In this document: piece by piece, positions 9,701-18,242 of the stretch | How the letters are laid out: every line of letters starts with the position of its first letter | Numbering within the stretch: the first letter of the stretch is position 1 | From: Stigmatella aurantiaca | Lineage (GTDB): Bacteria; Myxococcota; Myxococcia; Myxococcales; Myxococcaceae | Length of the DNA: 64,000 nt | Direction: 5' to 3' | NCBI RefSeq assembly: GCF_900109545.1 | Contig: NZ_FOAP01000007.1 | Span: 1 to 64,000 of the forward strand | Notes under the pieces: model-generated | Databases searched by the model: none | What the model was told of the DNA's origin: nothing | What the model saw: only the letters and a program-made list of their open reading frames with translations | Program-made: the position numbers and the translations under genes

Positions 9701-10428
9701 GCCGGCGGAAGGGCTGAACCTTCACGGCTCAACTCCACGGGAAGCGGCGCACCGGGCTGGCCCGTGGTGGCAAGGATCTTCCATCCATCGTCCTGATGCT
9801 TCGCTTCGACCGTGACGGCGAGCCCACTCAAGGACCAGCGCTCAAGCACTTCACCGCTCCGGACGCGGGCGTAGCGCAACGACACGCCCGAGATCTCGGC
9901 CTTGCCGAAGGGCGGCGCGGAGGCCAGGAGTGCAGCCAGCTGCTGAGAGGCTCCGAGTGGCGGATGGAGGGGTGGCGGTTCAGGGGCTTCCGGCCTCATC
10001 ACCCCAGAGAGAGACGTACGCCCTGCCTCGTCGGCCACCAGGGCCAGGGTGACGTCTCGCGCCGCCACCCACTCCACCCGGGGCGAATTGCTCAGCAGGG
10101 TACCAAGCGACCACTGGACCTCCAGGCTGCCGACACGCAGCAGGTCGGGCGCGACGCCCTGAAATGGCGGAGGCGTCCGCACCACCAGCCCTTCCAGGCG
10201 CAGGCCCGAGAGCACGGCGATCCGGGCTGTCTGGTAGTCCAGCTGAAGCCCCGTGGCGGCTTCTACCTGGGAGACGATGCGCGGTTTCAACCAGCGGTGC
10301 TCGAGATGGTGAAGCGCGGCCACCGCTGCGGCCAGCACCAGCACCAGGGCCGCGACGAGACCCAAGAGCACGCCTGCGATGATTCGAGCCAACTGCCGGC
10401 GAGGACGTCCAACTCCGGAGGATTCCAT
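6742..10428 (-). CDS. AsmA/YdbH-like intermembrane bridge protein (1228 aa)
   Basis: A single N-terminal membrane anchor (ARIIAGVLLGLVAALVLVLA) is followed by about 1190 residues of beta-rich sequence typical of AsmA/TamB/YdbH proteins, which form hydrophobic grooves spanning the periplasm for phospholipid movement to the outer membrane. Recognisable pieces are the juxtamembrane LKPRIVSQVEAATGLQLDY and the late VPVNGNVELTGSG strands. It is the first gene of a three-gene operon with overlaps of 4 and 7 nt. The adjacent DUF1318 lipoprotein favours YdbH over TamB or YhdP among the AsmA-like families. E. coli YdbH is about 880 aa, so this version is longer. ATG 10428 immediately precedes the anchor. 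Confidence 0.75.
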   Translation of the reverse strand: MESSGVGRPRRQLARIIAGVLLGLVAALVLVLAAAVAALHHLEHRWLKPRIVSQVEAATGLQLDYQTARIAVLSGLRLEGLVVRTPPPFQGVAPDLLRVGSLEVQWSLGTLLSNSPRVEWVAARDVTLALVADEAGRTSLSGVMRPEAPEPPPLHPPLGASQQLAALLASAPPFGKAEISGVSLRYARVRSGEVLERWSLSGLAVTVEAKHQDDGWKILATTGQPGAPLPVELSREGSALPPAQALLELSFSAEAGASAARVQVDLDVARQTFDPQFTVRSLLHGTASAKFDGEKRHIAIELDRTQLTDSAEVQARLVLPDAVEAPPVVTRALVDVDLGRLLQWVPTEWRLFSLQRGKVHLEAQELTLGAIPQLGAQGRLGLDVEVAALQLARNNSRMRLESGRISWVATPDPQQGVSTQLAFALQGLEVGGPTTFFVPKASGQWEGKQLRPDPSSPIQVAGDAVLSGRVDALDVRSAGIRVTAERLGFQLQAPLAGEPPFALKADVPIGALRVVMADGREVLKGPVHVKLDVSEAFPRMDDPRLSRARARLEFDVGTMHASLDATKGADDVAYTLALQTPDLVAARPFIPESVAARVSWKHLAVNLASTGRLAGVFSPSPRLEHQTELRLQRPGWDDVSADTIAAVMNSQGDAWRHKGELDLRIEGLRIGETEAGFQHQTLTLDLDRRRPSLRLGLKSHAGLKMPLDAAVAFDRKARALRLDVKGELPPLGALSPLLAKAPLPAELDSSRLALNIELQGTLLGAITDISADGTLSLAPDLRRTASFEGKAVVDARGIRWRQEGLSISLPTLRWQVESDADGLQRSVHSHLTVERLSLGLSDRRLIFADLTSDTSATFTGQWEAGEIELKQLVKVRSLEQRPALPYPVQDLEGSFSVRWKPHGVIHVPDLYLSHSGTQTSLKARGRLDLSDNRRRLAVQGALEQDLSKLAQPGLLESSGKATVEFRVASPDLVVFRTLSNLLLQNVNVRLPEAGIAIEALDGNVPVNGNVELTGSGVRLLSDIDTNPYSMLRFADQHPLLTRSGFMSASSITTPFISIAPLAGNLSINQNVVSMSQLEMGVRGGRITGQCVLDWQGRHSLLEAHVRATGVRSSRGEPFDGNAAVVISGKDRSINGRAEILRIGNRHLLDLLDLEDPLHADPATNRVRYALGLGYPKHVRVSFNHGFGRLAITMGGPASLLRIDEIRGIPIGPMIDRVINSLPLAEATP

Positions 10429-10712
10429 GATGTCGGGTTGCGAGCGGCCGGCCTCCCTCGTCCTACCATGCGACGGAAGCGGGTTTCAATTGCAGAGCCC
10501 CGCCGGGAGCCCCCCCGGAGTTGCTGAACCTGCGGGCATTGGGCAGCAGGCTGACGGCCACTCGCTCCGTGGGTGTCCAGCTCGTTCCGAGTGTGCTTCC
10601 GCAGGCCCCTTGCGCCGTTCTCCACGCGTCACGGGGGCCTGACCTGAGGGGAGGTGTCTGTACGCTCCGCGCGAAGGAACTTTCCCCTATCGCTCAACAG
10701 AGAGGGGGTCTG

Positions 10713-12038
10713 ATGAGTTCCAAGACGCAGGTTTCGCAATGGGGTTGGAAGGGGCTGTTGCTGGGGCTGCTCGCGCAGGCCGCATGCGGTGCGGTGCCGG
10801 AGGCGCTGGAGGAGGCAGCGCGGGAAGACGCACAGGAAGACTCCGTCCCCACCTTGAATGCCCCTCCGAGCCCCGAGCCCACCTGGTCCACCCCCACTTT
10901 CGCCACTGGGACCGCAGTGGCCACGGATGGGCATCAGAGCCTGGTGGTTTGGCGGGATGTGCTCCGGCCGAGCGAGATGTTCGCCGCGCGCGTGTCGAAA
11001 AATGGCCGGCTGCTCGACCCCGAATCCATCCCGCTCAATCCGGAGTCCGCCTTCGAACCAGGCGCGCCCGCGGTCGCCTTCGACGGCGAGCAATTCATCG
11101 TCACTTGGCACGGACCGTCTACGCTGGCCGTGGCTCGCGTGAATCGCGATGGCACGCTGGATGGCCCCCCCATCGCCTTGGTGGAAACACCCGGCAGCGG
11201 CTCGTCCAGGTCTGGCATCGCCTGCACCTGGCGTAAGTGCTTGGTGGCCTGGGCAGAGTACCTGGTGCCCCAGGGCGTCCGGGGCATCATGGTGGAGTTC
11301 GAGGGCACGGGCATCCGCAGCCGGGAAATCCTCATCGCGTCTCCCACCCCGGCCAACACCTCGTTCGGCGTCCCAGTGGCTTTCTCCAACAACCGCTTCC
11401 TCGTCGCCTGGAGCAGTGATGCCCTGAGTCTCCCGAAGGTCTTCGCTGCCCGCGTGACGTACGATGGGACCGTGCTCGACCCGGGTGGCTTCCTCCTCTC
11501 GGACACACCAGGAGCGCAGACCTTCCTGGACGCTGTCGGGACAAGGCAGGGCTTCCTTGTCGCCTGGAGCGACTCGCGCACAGGGACCCTGGACATCTTC
11601 GGAACGTTCGTGAGACCCGATGGCTTCGTGCCCAACCGCGAGGGCTTTCCCATTTCCACCGGCCCGGATGAAGACTTCACTCCCGCCCTCGCCTACGACG
11701 GGCACCGGGTGCTCGCCACCTGGGCCCGGCAAAGCCCGGGACAAATCACCCTCCTGGGCAATTTCGTGAGTGCTGGCGGCACGCTGGATCCTGAGGACAG
11801 CTTCCTCTTATCGGATGGCGCGTTCGCCCGCGAGCTCGACCAGGATGTGGTCTCCCTGAACGGAAAGTTCTTCATGGCCTATGGCGCCGCGCCCATCGTC
11901 GACGAGCCACCCTTTCAGGTCATCCTCGGTACCCACGTGAAGAAGGACGGTACGCGTGTCGATGATCCAGCCATTCGTATCTCGCACTCGCCATCGGTCG
12001 AGGAGACTTTGCCGGCGTCCCAGCCCTTGGCGCGGTGA
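10713..12038 (+). CDS. Lipoprotein with repeated beta-propeller-like blades, function unknown
   Basis: 441 aa from ATG 10713, chosen because AGAGGGGG lies about 6 nt upstream and because a lipoprotein signal follows directly (GLLLGLLAQAACG, acylated Cys in AACG). The open frame extends 64 codons further upstream without signal-peptide features. The mature part contains at least six blade-like units with the pattern VAFDGEQFIVTW, FSNNRFLVAWSS, RQGFLVAWSDSR and YDGHRVLATW, each followed by a hydrophobic FxxxVxxDG strand. Such proteins are common as myxobacterial surface lipoproteins of unknown role. It is divergent from the YdbH-like operon across 284 nt and is followed by a strong hairpin. Confidence 0.75.
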   Translation: MSSKTQVSQWGWKGLLLGLLAQAACGAVPEALEEAAREDAQEDSVPTLNAPPSPEPTWSTPTFATGTAVATDGHQSLVVWRDVLRPSEMFAARVSKNGRLLDPESIPLNPESAFEPGAPAVAFDGEQFIVTWHGPSTLAVARVNRDGTLDGPPIALVETPGSGSSRSGIACTWRKCLVAWAEYLVPQGVRGIMVEFEGTGIRSREILIASPTPANTSFGVPVAFSNNRFLVAWSSDALSLPKVFAARVTYDGTVLDPGGFLLSDTPGAQTFLDAVGTRQGFLVAWSDSRTGTLDIFGTFVRPDGFVPNREGFPISTGPDEDFTPALAYDGHRVLATWARQSPGQITLLGNFVSAGGTLDPEDSFLLSDGAFARELDQDVVSLNGKFFMAYGAAPIVDEPPFQVILGTHVKKDGTRVDDPAIRISHSPSVEETLPASQPLAR

Positions 12039-12054
12039 GCCTGCCCAATTGGGT

Positions 12055-12082
12055 GGCTCTCCCGCTCTTCTGCGGGAGAGCC
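12055..12082 (+). terminator. Hairpin after the propeller lipoprotein gene
   Basis: A perfect 10-bp inverted repeat, GGCTCTCCCG (12055-12064) and CGGGAGAGCC (12073-12082), with loop CTCTTCTG starts 17 nt after the stop codon. There is no U tract downstream, so it may act as an mRNA 3' stabiliser or a factor-dependent terminator. Confidence 0.55.
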
Positions 12083-12143
12083 GAAGGGGCGGACACAGGA
12101 CTGAAGCCGCCCACGTCGCGATGCATGAGCCTCCCCGGGTTTT

Positions 12144-12235
12144 GTGGACACGGGATTCGAGTTCATCGAGGTGTTCTACAACCGCCAGCGGTGGCACTCC
12201 TCGGCTGGCTTAGAGCCAGTTTCGGTAGGTGGCCT
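12144..12235 (+). pseudogene. IS3-family transposase (OrfB) C-terminal remnant
   Basis: The translation FEFIEVFYNRQRWHSSAGL matches the conserved end of the IS3-family DDE integrase, whose consensus runs (D/E)YIExFYNRxRRHSxLGYLSP. Only about 25 codons of this domain survive, with no catalytic DDE region and no second end of the element visible. It marks the left edge of a scarred accessory region. Confidence 0.75.
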
Positions 12236-12470
12236 TGCCAGTTCCTCGCCCGAGGAGCAGCCTGCCAGGAATGACCCCTTCCGAAACAGTCTCTTAGCCC
12301 GGATATCCGCAATCGCTCGAAAGCCGATATCCGTTCGGGCGTCACGAAATCCGCTTTGCCGACTCAGTTGCTCTGAAGCGCTGGGTCCAAATTCGTCGAA
12401 ATCGTGCCTCTTCGAAAACGCGGTTCCTGTGGATCACGATTCGAAGCGCTGGAGGGGTGATCCTCGTCTG

Positions 12471-12835
12471 CTATTGCCCAGGCTCCATCAGCTGGCTCGC
12501 ATCGCCCGCACGACGATCTGGAGCACGGCGGGATGGAACGGGAACGCGAACCGACCGCGAGCATATGGAAAGACAAGAGCCCTCTTGGGCGTAGCGGACG
12601 GGAGCAGAGCAGGAGGTGAGGGACGCTGCCGGAGAGCCCATGCGCCGCACGCCGAGCCGGCGCAGAAGCCTTTCATCTCCAGCAGACCTACGCCTGCCCA
12701 GCCCAGCCGCTTTCCCAGGCCGGGCGCGGCAGGCGCCTGGCTCTCTTGGTTGGGGCTGCTTGAGCTTCAACACCCCGCGCTCTGGGGCGGCCCTCGCTCA
12801 GGGGCCAGATGCGCACTCGCCGTGGGCAATCCCAG
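12471..12835 (-). pseudogene. IS91-family (zinc-binding) transposase remnant, left copy
   Basis: Reading the minus strand in mixed frames gives KGFC(A/P)..CG..RR and then VLPSATPKRALVFPYARGRF and FHPAVLQIVVRAMRAS. This follows the N-terminal region of IS91-type transposases (SCKxRGFCPSC, RRMADTAAHLVDxVLPxxPVRQWVLSxPYxLRxxLAF). Several frameshifts break it. A closely related copy is at 17776-18242. The family is recognised from pattern memory. Confidence 0.6.
12562..12835. repeat. Dispersed repeat A, copy 1
   Basis: This 274-bp block is repeated in the same orientation at 17776-18052 with roughly 88-90% identity by eye, including an uninterrupted stretch around the central CCGGGCGCGGCAGGCGCC. 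Both copies lie in IS91-transposase debris. They flank the AAA fragment and the intact kelch gene. Confidence 0.85.
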
Positions 12836-13056
12836 CTGCTCCACAATCGCTCTCACAACTCCTGCTCCCTTCACGGACGCCAACACCCTTAAGCCTGCCT
12901 CCACTCCTCCAGTACGCCAACACTTCCAGGGCGAACGTCCTTTTCAGCAGCCCGGCCCAGTCCACACGGGGTATGCGCTCCTTCCTCGGCTCCTCCACCG
13001 TCGCGGCAAAGGCAGGGCTCTCCTCTTCCACCCCCGGCTCCGCCCCTCCTTGAGGG

Positions 13057-13357
13057 AACCCACGCGGTAGTAGCCGCTCCCGCCCGCGTTGAGCAGAATC
13101 CAGGAGGGGCAGCCCTGCACCGGCAGTTCCACTTCCGAGGCCGCCTCGGCCAGCAGCATACAGGTCCGGGAGGACGCCTTGCCCGTGCCCGCGCGCACGC
13201 ACACCGGCACGGTCCACGTCTGAGTGGCCGTCCCCGGAGACCCTGCGGGCAGGAAGCGCGCCTGGGAGAGCTTCAGCCGGGGGGCCGCCCTTTTCTGACA
13301 GCTCAGCTCCGCGAAGCTCCGGGGGATGCCAGGTTGATCCACATAGCTCCGGAACAC
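13057..13357 (-). pseudogene. M1-family aminopeptidase fragment (late domain)
   Basis: The minus-strand frame from 13357 reads FRSYVDQPGIP, then LKLSQARFLPAGS, TWTVPVCVRAGTGK and GCPSWILLNAGGSGYYRVG. This matches the segment of M1 zinc aminopeptidases after the catalytic domain, where FxxWxxQPGxPxVxV is followed by LxQxRF and NxxxxGYYR. The catalytic HExxH part is missing and reading frame is lost near 13057. Sequence from 12838 to 13050 shows no recognisable coding. Confidence 0.7.
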
Positions 13358-13368
13358 CTGGGCCGGAG

Positions 13369-13749
13369 CATGCGCGGTCCATCGCGAATCTGGGCAATGA
13401 CCATCGCGATGTGTTGTTCGACCGGTGTCCGGTGGACTTCATCGGATACCTGTTGGCCCACCAGGACCGCGACGCGTTCGACCTTGATGCGTGGCGCCCG
13501 CACGTCCGCAGCGCCCTCCAGAAGCTGGATCTGATTGTGCTGGTTGGGGCCGAACGACCGGACCGGATCGCGCGCAGGGCCTCGGACGATGAGGAACTGC
13601 GTCTGGCGGTTGACGAGAAGCTGAAGGAGTTCCTCCTTGATGATCCTTACGCCCTCGATGTGGAGGTACTTGAGGTCGAAGGGTCTCCGAGAGCGCGTGC
13701 AAGGCAGGTTCTCCAGCACTTTCCTGACCCATTTTCGCGAAGAGGATGA
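13369..13749 (+). pseudogene. AAA (AAA_28-like) ATPase, C-terminal fragment
   Basis: The frame gives IANLGNDHRDVLFDRCPVDF, then LDLIVLVGAERPDRI, LRLAVDEKLKEFLLDD and a terminal ARQVL helix. This is the second half of AAA_28-type P-loop proteins, whose hallmark is a (V/I)LFDRxPxDxxxY segment followed by a long helical lid. The Walker A half is absent and there is no credible start codon or ribosome-binding site, so it is a truncated relic abutting the oppositely oriented M1 fragment. Confidence 0.65.
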
Positions 13750-13957
13750 TTCGAAGGTTCGAATCCAAGGGTTGCAGGCAGAAAACCAGCGCAATCAGCA
13801 TTTCCACTGTTCGCGGCAATGCAAGCAATTGATTCCCGTTCCATCCGGCAATGGGAAAGAATTCGTGTACGGTCTTCTCGTCCCTCTGCTACCTTCGGCG
13901 TAAGGCTCCAGGTTGATGCAACACATGGCACGGAGCTTCTTGCATGAGGGGGGAAAC

Positions 13958-16900
13958 TTGAACCATCGTAAACAATTGTTCAGACTGTTCTCCATGATGC
14001 TGGGATTGCTGAGTCTCTACACTTCCGGCTGTGGCCATTCCACGGCTGAAGAGCCCAGCGGCCCTCCCGACACGGAAAACCCTGACCCCGGGCAACCCCA
14101 ACACCCGTTCGAGCCGGTAGGTACCAGCCTGTTTCTGCAGGTCGTGGACGAGGGGGGGGGGCCTGTTTCCGGGGCCGCCGTGTCCGCTCTGGACGCTGTC
14201 TTCCCCGTGGACAGTTCCGGCCACCTGCTCTTGGAAAACCTCTCGCCGGGCAGCTTCCTAGCCCGGGTGGATGCGCTGGGGTTCACCTCAGCCACAGCGG
14301 TAGTGGAATTACAGGCAGGGGCGCACCTGGGCACTCAAGTCAAGCTGCTGCGCCGTCCTCCTCCCATTCCCTTCCAGGTTGAGCAGGGTGGCGTCATCCA
14401 GACGGAGCAAGTTCGCGTCGTCATTCCCCCTGACGCCGTGGTGGATGCCTTGGGCCAACCGGTATCGGGCACGGTGAATGTCACCATCAACCCCATCGAT
14501 CCCACGGTTCAGCTCTCCAGCATGCCCGGTCCTCTGGAGGGCACTGCCGCGTCAGACAGTGCGCGCGTCTCCTTGGAAAGCTTCTTCATGGCCGAGGTGA
14601 GCCTGTGGAGCCATGATTCTCCGGTACAATTGGCCCCCGGGAAAACGGCGGACCTGGAGTTTGTCCTACCAGAGTCCCTCGCCAGCCAGTTCCAGGTGGG
14701 TGACAGCGTCCCCGCTTGGTGGTTCGATCTGGACGCGGGCCTCTGGCGCGAAGAGGGCACGGGCACCGTCCAACTCTCGCAAACTCAGCCAGGCAAACGC
14801 GTCTGGTCCGTCCAGGTGAACCACTTCACTTGGTGGAACTGCGACGCGCCCTGGACAGACAAGAGCTGTGTCAACGTCTTCGTCGTGGACAAGATGGGGA
14901 GGCCTCTCTCGGGTGCCGCAGTGACCGCCCAGGGGGTCAGCTATGCGGGTGCGAGCAGAACCTCCTATACCGGCGCCAATGGCCGCACCTGTATCGAGAT
15001 CAAGCGGGGAGCCACCGCTAACGTCTATGCCGGGTTGGTGAGCCAGTCCCCTAACGCCGTGGAGAAGGTGATTGGAACCCAGGCTGCCGCCCTCTGCGGC
15101 AGTAATGCCTGCACCGAGGTGGCTCTCACCATGGCGGAGATCATTTGCCAACCGGGAGCTTATGCATCATGTCCGTACTCAGGCCCCGCGGAAGCCGAGG
15201 GCAAGGGGGTGTGCCGGGCAGGCCGTCAGCAGTGCAACATCCTCGGCACTGCGTGGAGTGTGTGCCAGGGGGAAGTGCTACCTGCGGCCGAGAGTTGCCG
15301 GAGCCCCTTTGATGAAGATTGTGATGGAGAATTGAACGAAGGCTGCAATTGTTCCGACTTGCAGGGCTTGCCTTGTTATGGAGGCCCAAGCGAAACAAAA
15401 GACGTCGGCATCTGCCACGGGGGGACCCTTGCGTGTGATTTGTTTGGAAACACCGTCTGCCAAGAACAACAACTCCCCAGGCAGGAGGTCTGTTCGACCA
15501 TCGAGGATGAAGACTGCAATGGCACGAGCGAAAGCTGTGGGCCTTCATCGTGGGGGTGGCTTGCGACGGGCCCCATGGCTGATGAGGAGCGCCTGTGGCA
15601 CACGGCGACGTTGCTGCACAACGGCAAGGTGCTTGTCGCGGGGGGCATATTCACGACATCCTCTGAGGTATACGATCCGGCCACAGGCACGTGGAGCGGT
15701 GCCATTTCCATGGTCTCGCATCACCATTACCACACGGCGACACTGCTGCCCAACGGCCGCGTGCTTGTCGTAGGAGGATTGAGTAACCTCTCTGAGGTGT
15801 ACGACCCAGTCGCAGGCGTCTGGAGCGCGACCAGCCCTATGAGCACGGAGCGTTCCGACCATACGGCGACGCTGCTGCCCAACGGGCAAGTCCTCGTCGC
15901 AGGAGGAAGTGGATTCGGTGGTACCCGTTCCTCAGCGGAGGTGTATGATCCAGCCACAGACACGTGGAGCATGACGGGGACCATGAACTTTCCGCGCACC
16001 GAACACACAGCGACGCTGCTGCCAAACGGTGAGGTGCTCGTTACGGGAGGGCAAGGAGAGAATGGTTCAGGCTTCCCAACAGCAGAGATTTACAATCCAG
16101 TCACTGGCACCTGGAACATCACAAGCGCCATGGACTCAGGCCGCTATGAACATACAGCGACACTGCTGCCCAGTGGGGAGGTGCTCGTCACAGGGGGTAG
16201 CGCGGGGCGCGCGGAAGACGGATTCAGCAAAATAGGGCTCTCATCGGCGGAGGTGTACACCCCCTCTACAGGCACTTGGCGCGCGACCGGATCCATGAGC
16301 TCAGCGCACAGCGGCCATGAGGCGACGCTGCTGCCCAATGGTCAAGTGCTCGTCGTGGGACCGGTTGTTTATTACGAAGGTCAACCTTACGAGGTAGCGG
16401 AGATGTACGACCCCGCCTCATCCACCTGGCGACCCGCTGGCGGCGCCATGGAAGCCCCAGGCCGGAATGCGACGGCGACGCTGCTGCCCAGCGGCCAAGT
16501 GCTCATCGCGGGAGCAGGAACATTCAGCACGTACGAGACCACTGTGTCTGCGGAGGTTTACCGCCCCGCCATGGGTTTTTGGAGTCCTACAGGCTCCATG
16601 AAAACAGCTCGCACCCAACACACGGCGACACTCATGCAAAATGGACGAGTGCTGGTCGCCGGAGGCCGCGACACGCTCAGCAGTTTGTCATCCACGGAGG
16701 TGTACAACCCAGCCTCAGGCACTTGGAGTGATGCTGGCTCCATGGCGACCGCTCGCGCTCTACACACGGCGACAGTGCTGCCCAGCGGTGACGTGCTTGT
16801 CACCGGAGGCCGCGACACGCTCAGCGTCTTGTCGTCCACTGAAGTGTACAATCCCGTCACAGATACTTGGAGCGTTGTCAGTTCCATGGCCTTCCCTCGC

Positions 16901-17596
16901 GAAAATCACGTGGCGACACTGCTGTCCAATGGGAAGGTACTCGTCACAGGGGGAAGCGCGGGTGAAGACGCCTCTCTACCGTGGGCAGAAATATATGACC
17001 CAGCCACGGGCACTTGGAGCCGGACAGGTACAATGTTCACACCTCGCAGAAACCACACGGCGACGCTGCTGCCCAATGGCCGAGTGCTTGTCACTGGCGG
17101 GTATTCTTACAACAGGGATTCCTCCAGAGACTTGACGGAGGTGTACGACCCGGAGACAGGCACTTGGGCTCCTACCAACCCCATGATTGCACGCCGCGGT
17201 GACCACACGGCGACGCTGCTGCGCAACGGACAGGTGTTCGTTGCGGGAGGGGGAGACGACCGCTCTGGTTTCTTCCTCCCGTCTGAGGAGGTGTACGATC
17301 CAGGGACAGGTGTATGGAGCTCTCTTGGCCGCAAGCTCCCGTTTTATACCCAGAGCACGGCGACGCTGTTGCAAAGCGGCCAAGTGCTAATTTTGGGAGG
17401 AAGGGGCTCCTTTGGTTTACGTACGAATGCGGGGAGATATCTCCCTGACACAGGTATTTGGACGACTGCTGGCGACATGGCCAGGGCCACCCAGGATCAT
17501 CAAGCAACCCTGTTGCCCAGCGGCCGGGTGCTCGTTACGGGCGGAACACAAGAGGACGGGGGCCTGTCCACGGCGGCGCAGTTGTACACACCGTGA
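13958..17596 (+). CDS. Kelch-repeat lipoprotein with carboxypeptidase-like and MopE-type motifs
   Basis: About 1212 aa. TTG 13958 is preferred because GAGGGGGG ends 4 nt upstream and a compact lipoprotein signal follows (FSMMLGLLSLYTSGC); ATGs at 13916 and 13925 are alternatives in the same frame. The order is: carboxypeptidase regulatory-like beta domain (about 60-130), a ZU5-like beta region, a second Ig-like insertion (VFVVDKMGRPLSGAAVTA), two MopE-type motifs (DEDCDGELNEGC and DEDCNGTSESC), then at least 14 kelch blades of the form HTATLLPNGxVLVTGG with STEVYNPASGTW. It is presumably an outer-membrane or surface binding protein. Its DNA is visibly richer in A/T than the flanking genes, and it lies between two IS91-remnant repeats, suggesting acquisition by transfer. 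Confidence 0.85.
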   Translation: MNHRKQLFRLFSMMLGLLSLYTSGCGHSTAEEPSGPPDTENPDPGQPQHPFEPVGTSLFLQVVDEGGGPVSGAAVSALDAVFPVDSSGHLLLENLSPGSFLARVDALGFTSATAVVELQAGAHLGTQVKLLRRPPPIPFQVEQGGVIQTEQVRVVIPPDAVVDALGQPVSGTVNVTINPIDPTVQLSSMPGPLEGTAASDSARVSLESFFMAEVSLWSHDSPVQLAPGKTADLEFVLPESLASQFQVGDSVPAWWFDLDAGLWREEGTGTVQLSQTQPGKRVWSVQVNHFTWWNCDAPWTDKSCVNVFVVDKMGRPLSGAAVTAQGVSYAGASRTSYTGANGRTCIEIKRGATANVYAGLVSQSPNAVEKVIGTQAAALCGSNACTEVALTMAEIICQPGAYASCPYSGPAEAEGKGVCRAGRQQCNILGTAWSVCQGEVLPAAESCRSPFDEDCDGELNEGCNCSDLQGLPCYGGPSETKDVGICHGGTLACDLFGNTVCQEQQLPRQEVCSTIEDEDCNGTSESCGPSSWGWLATGPMADEERLWHTATLLHNGKVLVAGGIFTTSSEVYDPATGTWSGAISMVSHHHYHTATLLPNGRVLVVGGLSNLSEVYDPVAGVWSATSPMSTERSDHTATLLPNGQVLVAGGSGFGGTRSSAEVYDPATDTWSMTGTMNFPRTEHTATLLPNGEVLVTGGQGENGSGFPTAEIYNPVTGTWNITSAMDSGRYEHTATLLPSGEVLVTGGSAGRAEDGFSKIGLSSAEVYTPSTGTWRATGSMSSAHSGHEATLLPNGQVLVVGPVVYYEGQPYEVAEMYDPASSTWRPAGGAMEAPGRNATATLLPSGQVLIAGAGTFSTYETTVSAEVYRPAMGFWSPTGSMKTARTQHTATLMQNGRVLVAGGRDTLSSLSSTEVYNPASGTWSDAGSMATARALHTATVLPSGDVLVTGGRDTLSVLSSTEVYNPVTDTWSVVSSMAFPRENHVATLLSNGKVLVTGGSAGEDASLPWAEIYDPATGTWSRTGTMFTPRRNHTATLLPNGRVLVTGGYSYNRDSSRDLTEVYDPETGTWAPTNPMIARRGDHTATLLRNGQVFVAGGGDDRSGFFLPSEEVYDPGTGVWSSLGRKLPFYTQSTATLLQSGQVLILGGRGSFGLRTNAGRYLPDTGIWTTAGDMARATQDHQATLLPSGRVLVTGGTQEDGGLSTAAQLYTP

Positions 17597-17775
17597 AGCT
17601 TGACTGAAGAGGGATACCCCTCGGAGCCCTGTAGCATGAGCCCCATGCCGCAGGGATCCGAGGTTCATGTCGGGGGGGTTAACGGAGCATCACATACCGC
17701 GAAGCGCCCGGGCGGTGGCACTCGTGGCGGCTGTCGGCCGTGTAGGGCTCTGGGGAGAAGGCATCGGAGCATGAG

Positions 17776-18052
17776 CATAGGAAGGACAGGAGCCCTCTTG
17801 GACGTAGCGGGCGGGAGCAGAGCGGGAGGTGAGGGACGCTGACGGGGAGCCCGTGCGCCGCACGCCGAGCCGGCGCAGAAGCGTTTCATCCCCAGCAGAC
17901 ACACGCCTGCCCAGCCCAGCCGCTTTCCCAGGCCGGGCGCGGCAGGCGCCTGGCTCTCTTGGCTGGCTGTGGCGGCTGGAACTTCAACACCCCGCGCTCT
18001 GGGGCGGCGCTCGCACAGGGGCCAGGGGCGCACTCGCCGGGGGCAATCCCAG
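17776..18052. repeat. Dispersed repeat A, copy 2
   Basis: 277-bp direct copy of 12562-12835, differing by scattered substitutions and small indels (for example a short insertion near 17970). It lies directly downstream of the kelch gene. Confidence 0.85.
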
Positions 18053-18242
18053 GTGCCCGCTCGCTTCGCGTTGCAGGAGGGACACACCCCTCGTCCTCCA
18101 GCAGCGTGGCCAGGTTGTCCTTCACCGCCTCGTACAGCACCGTCCCCTCCGGCTGCCTCCGCCTGTACGCCCACCCGCGCGCCTCCACACACTCCTCCCC
18201 TGCCACACCTTGCCAGGGCACACGCTCCTGTCCGCCTCCCAT
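17776..18242 (-). pseudogene. IS91-family transposase remnant, right copy
   Basis: The minus-strand N-terminus reads [20 protein letters not shown] and [10 protein letters not shown] (18087-18167), matching the opening of IS91-type transposases (YRPRxPExTVLYxVVxENLETFL). It then collapses into repeat A (18052 to 17776), with frameshifted zinc-binding debris ([14 protein letters not shown]). No intact catalytic tyrosine domain remains. Sequence between 17597 and 17775 holds nothing recognisable. Confidence 0.65.

Noticed and set aside
12798-13442. 214-aa minus-strand open frame as a real gene
   Set aside because: It is a patchwork of out-of-frame M1 aminopeptidase sequence and repeat A; the recognisable M1 peptide is in another frame.
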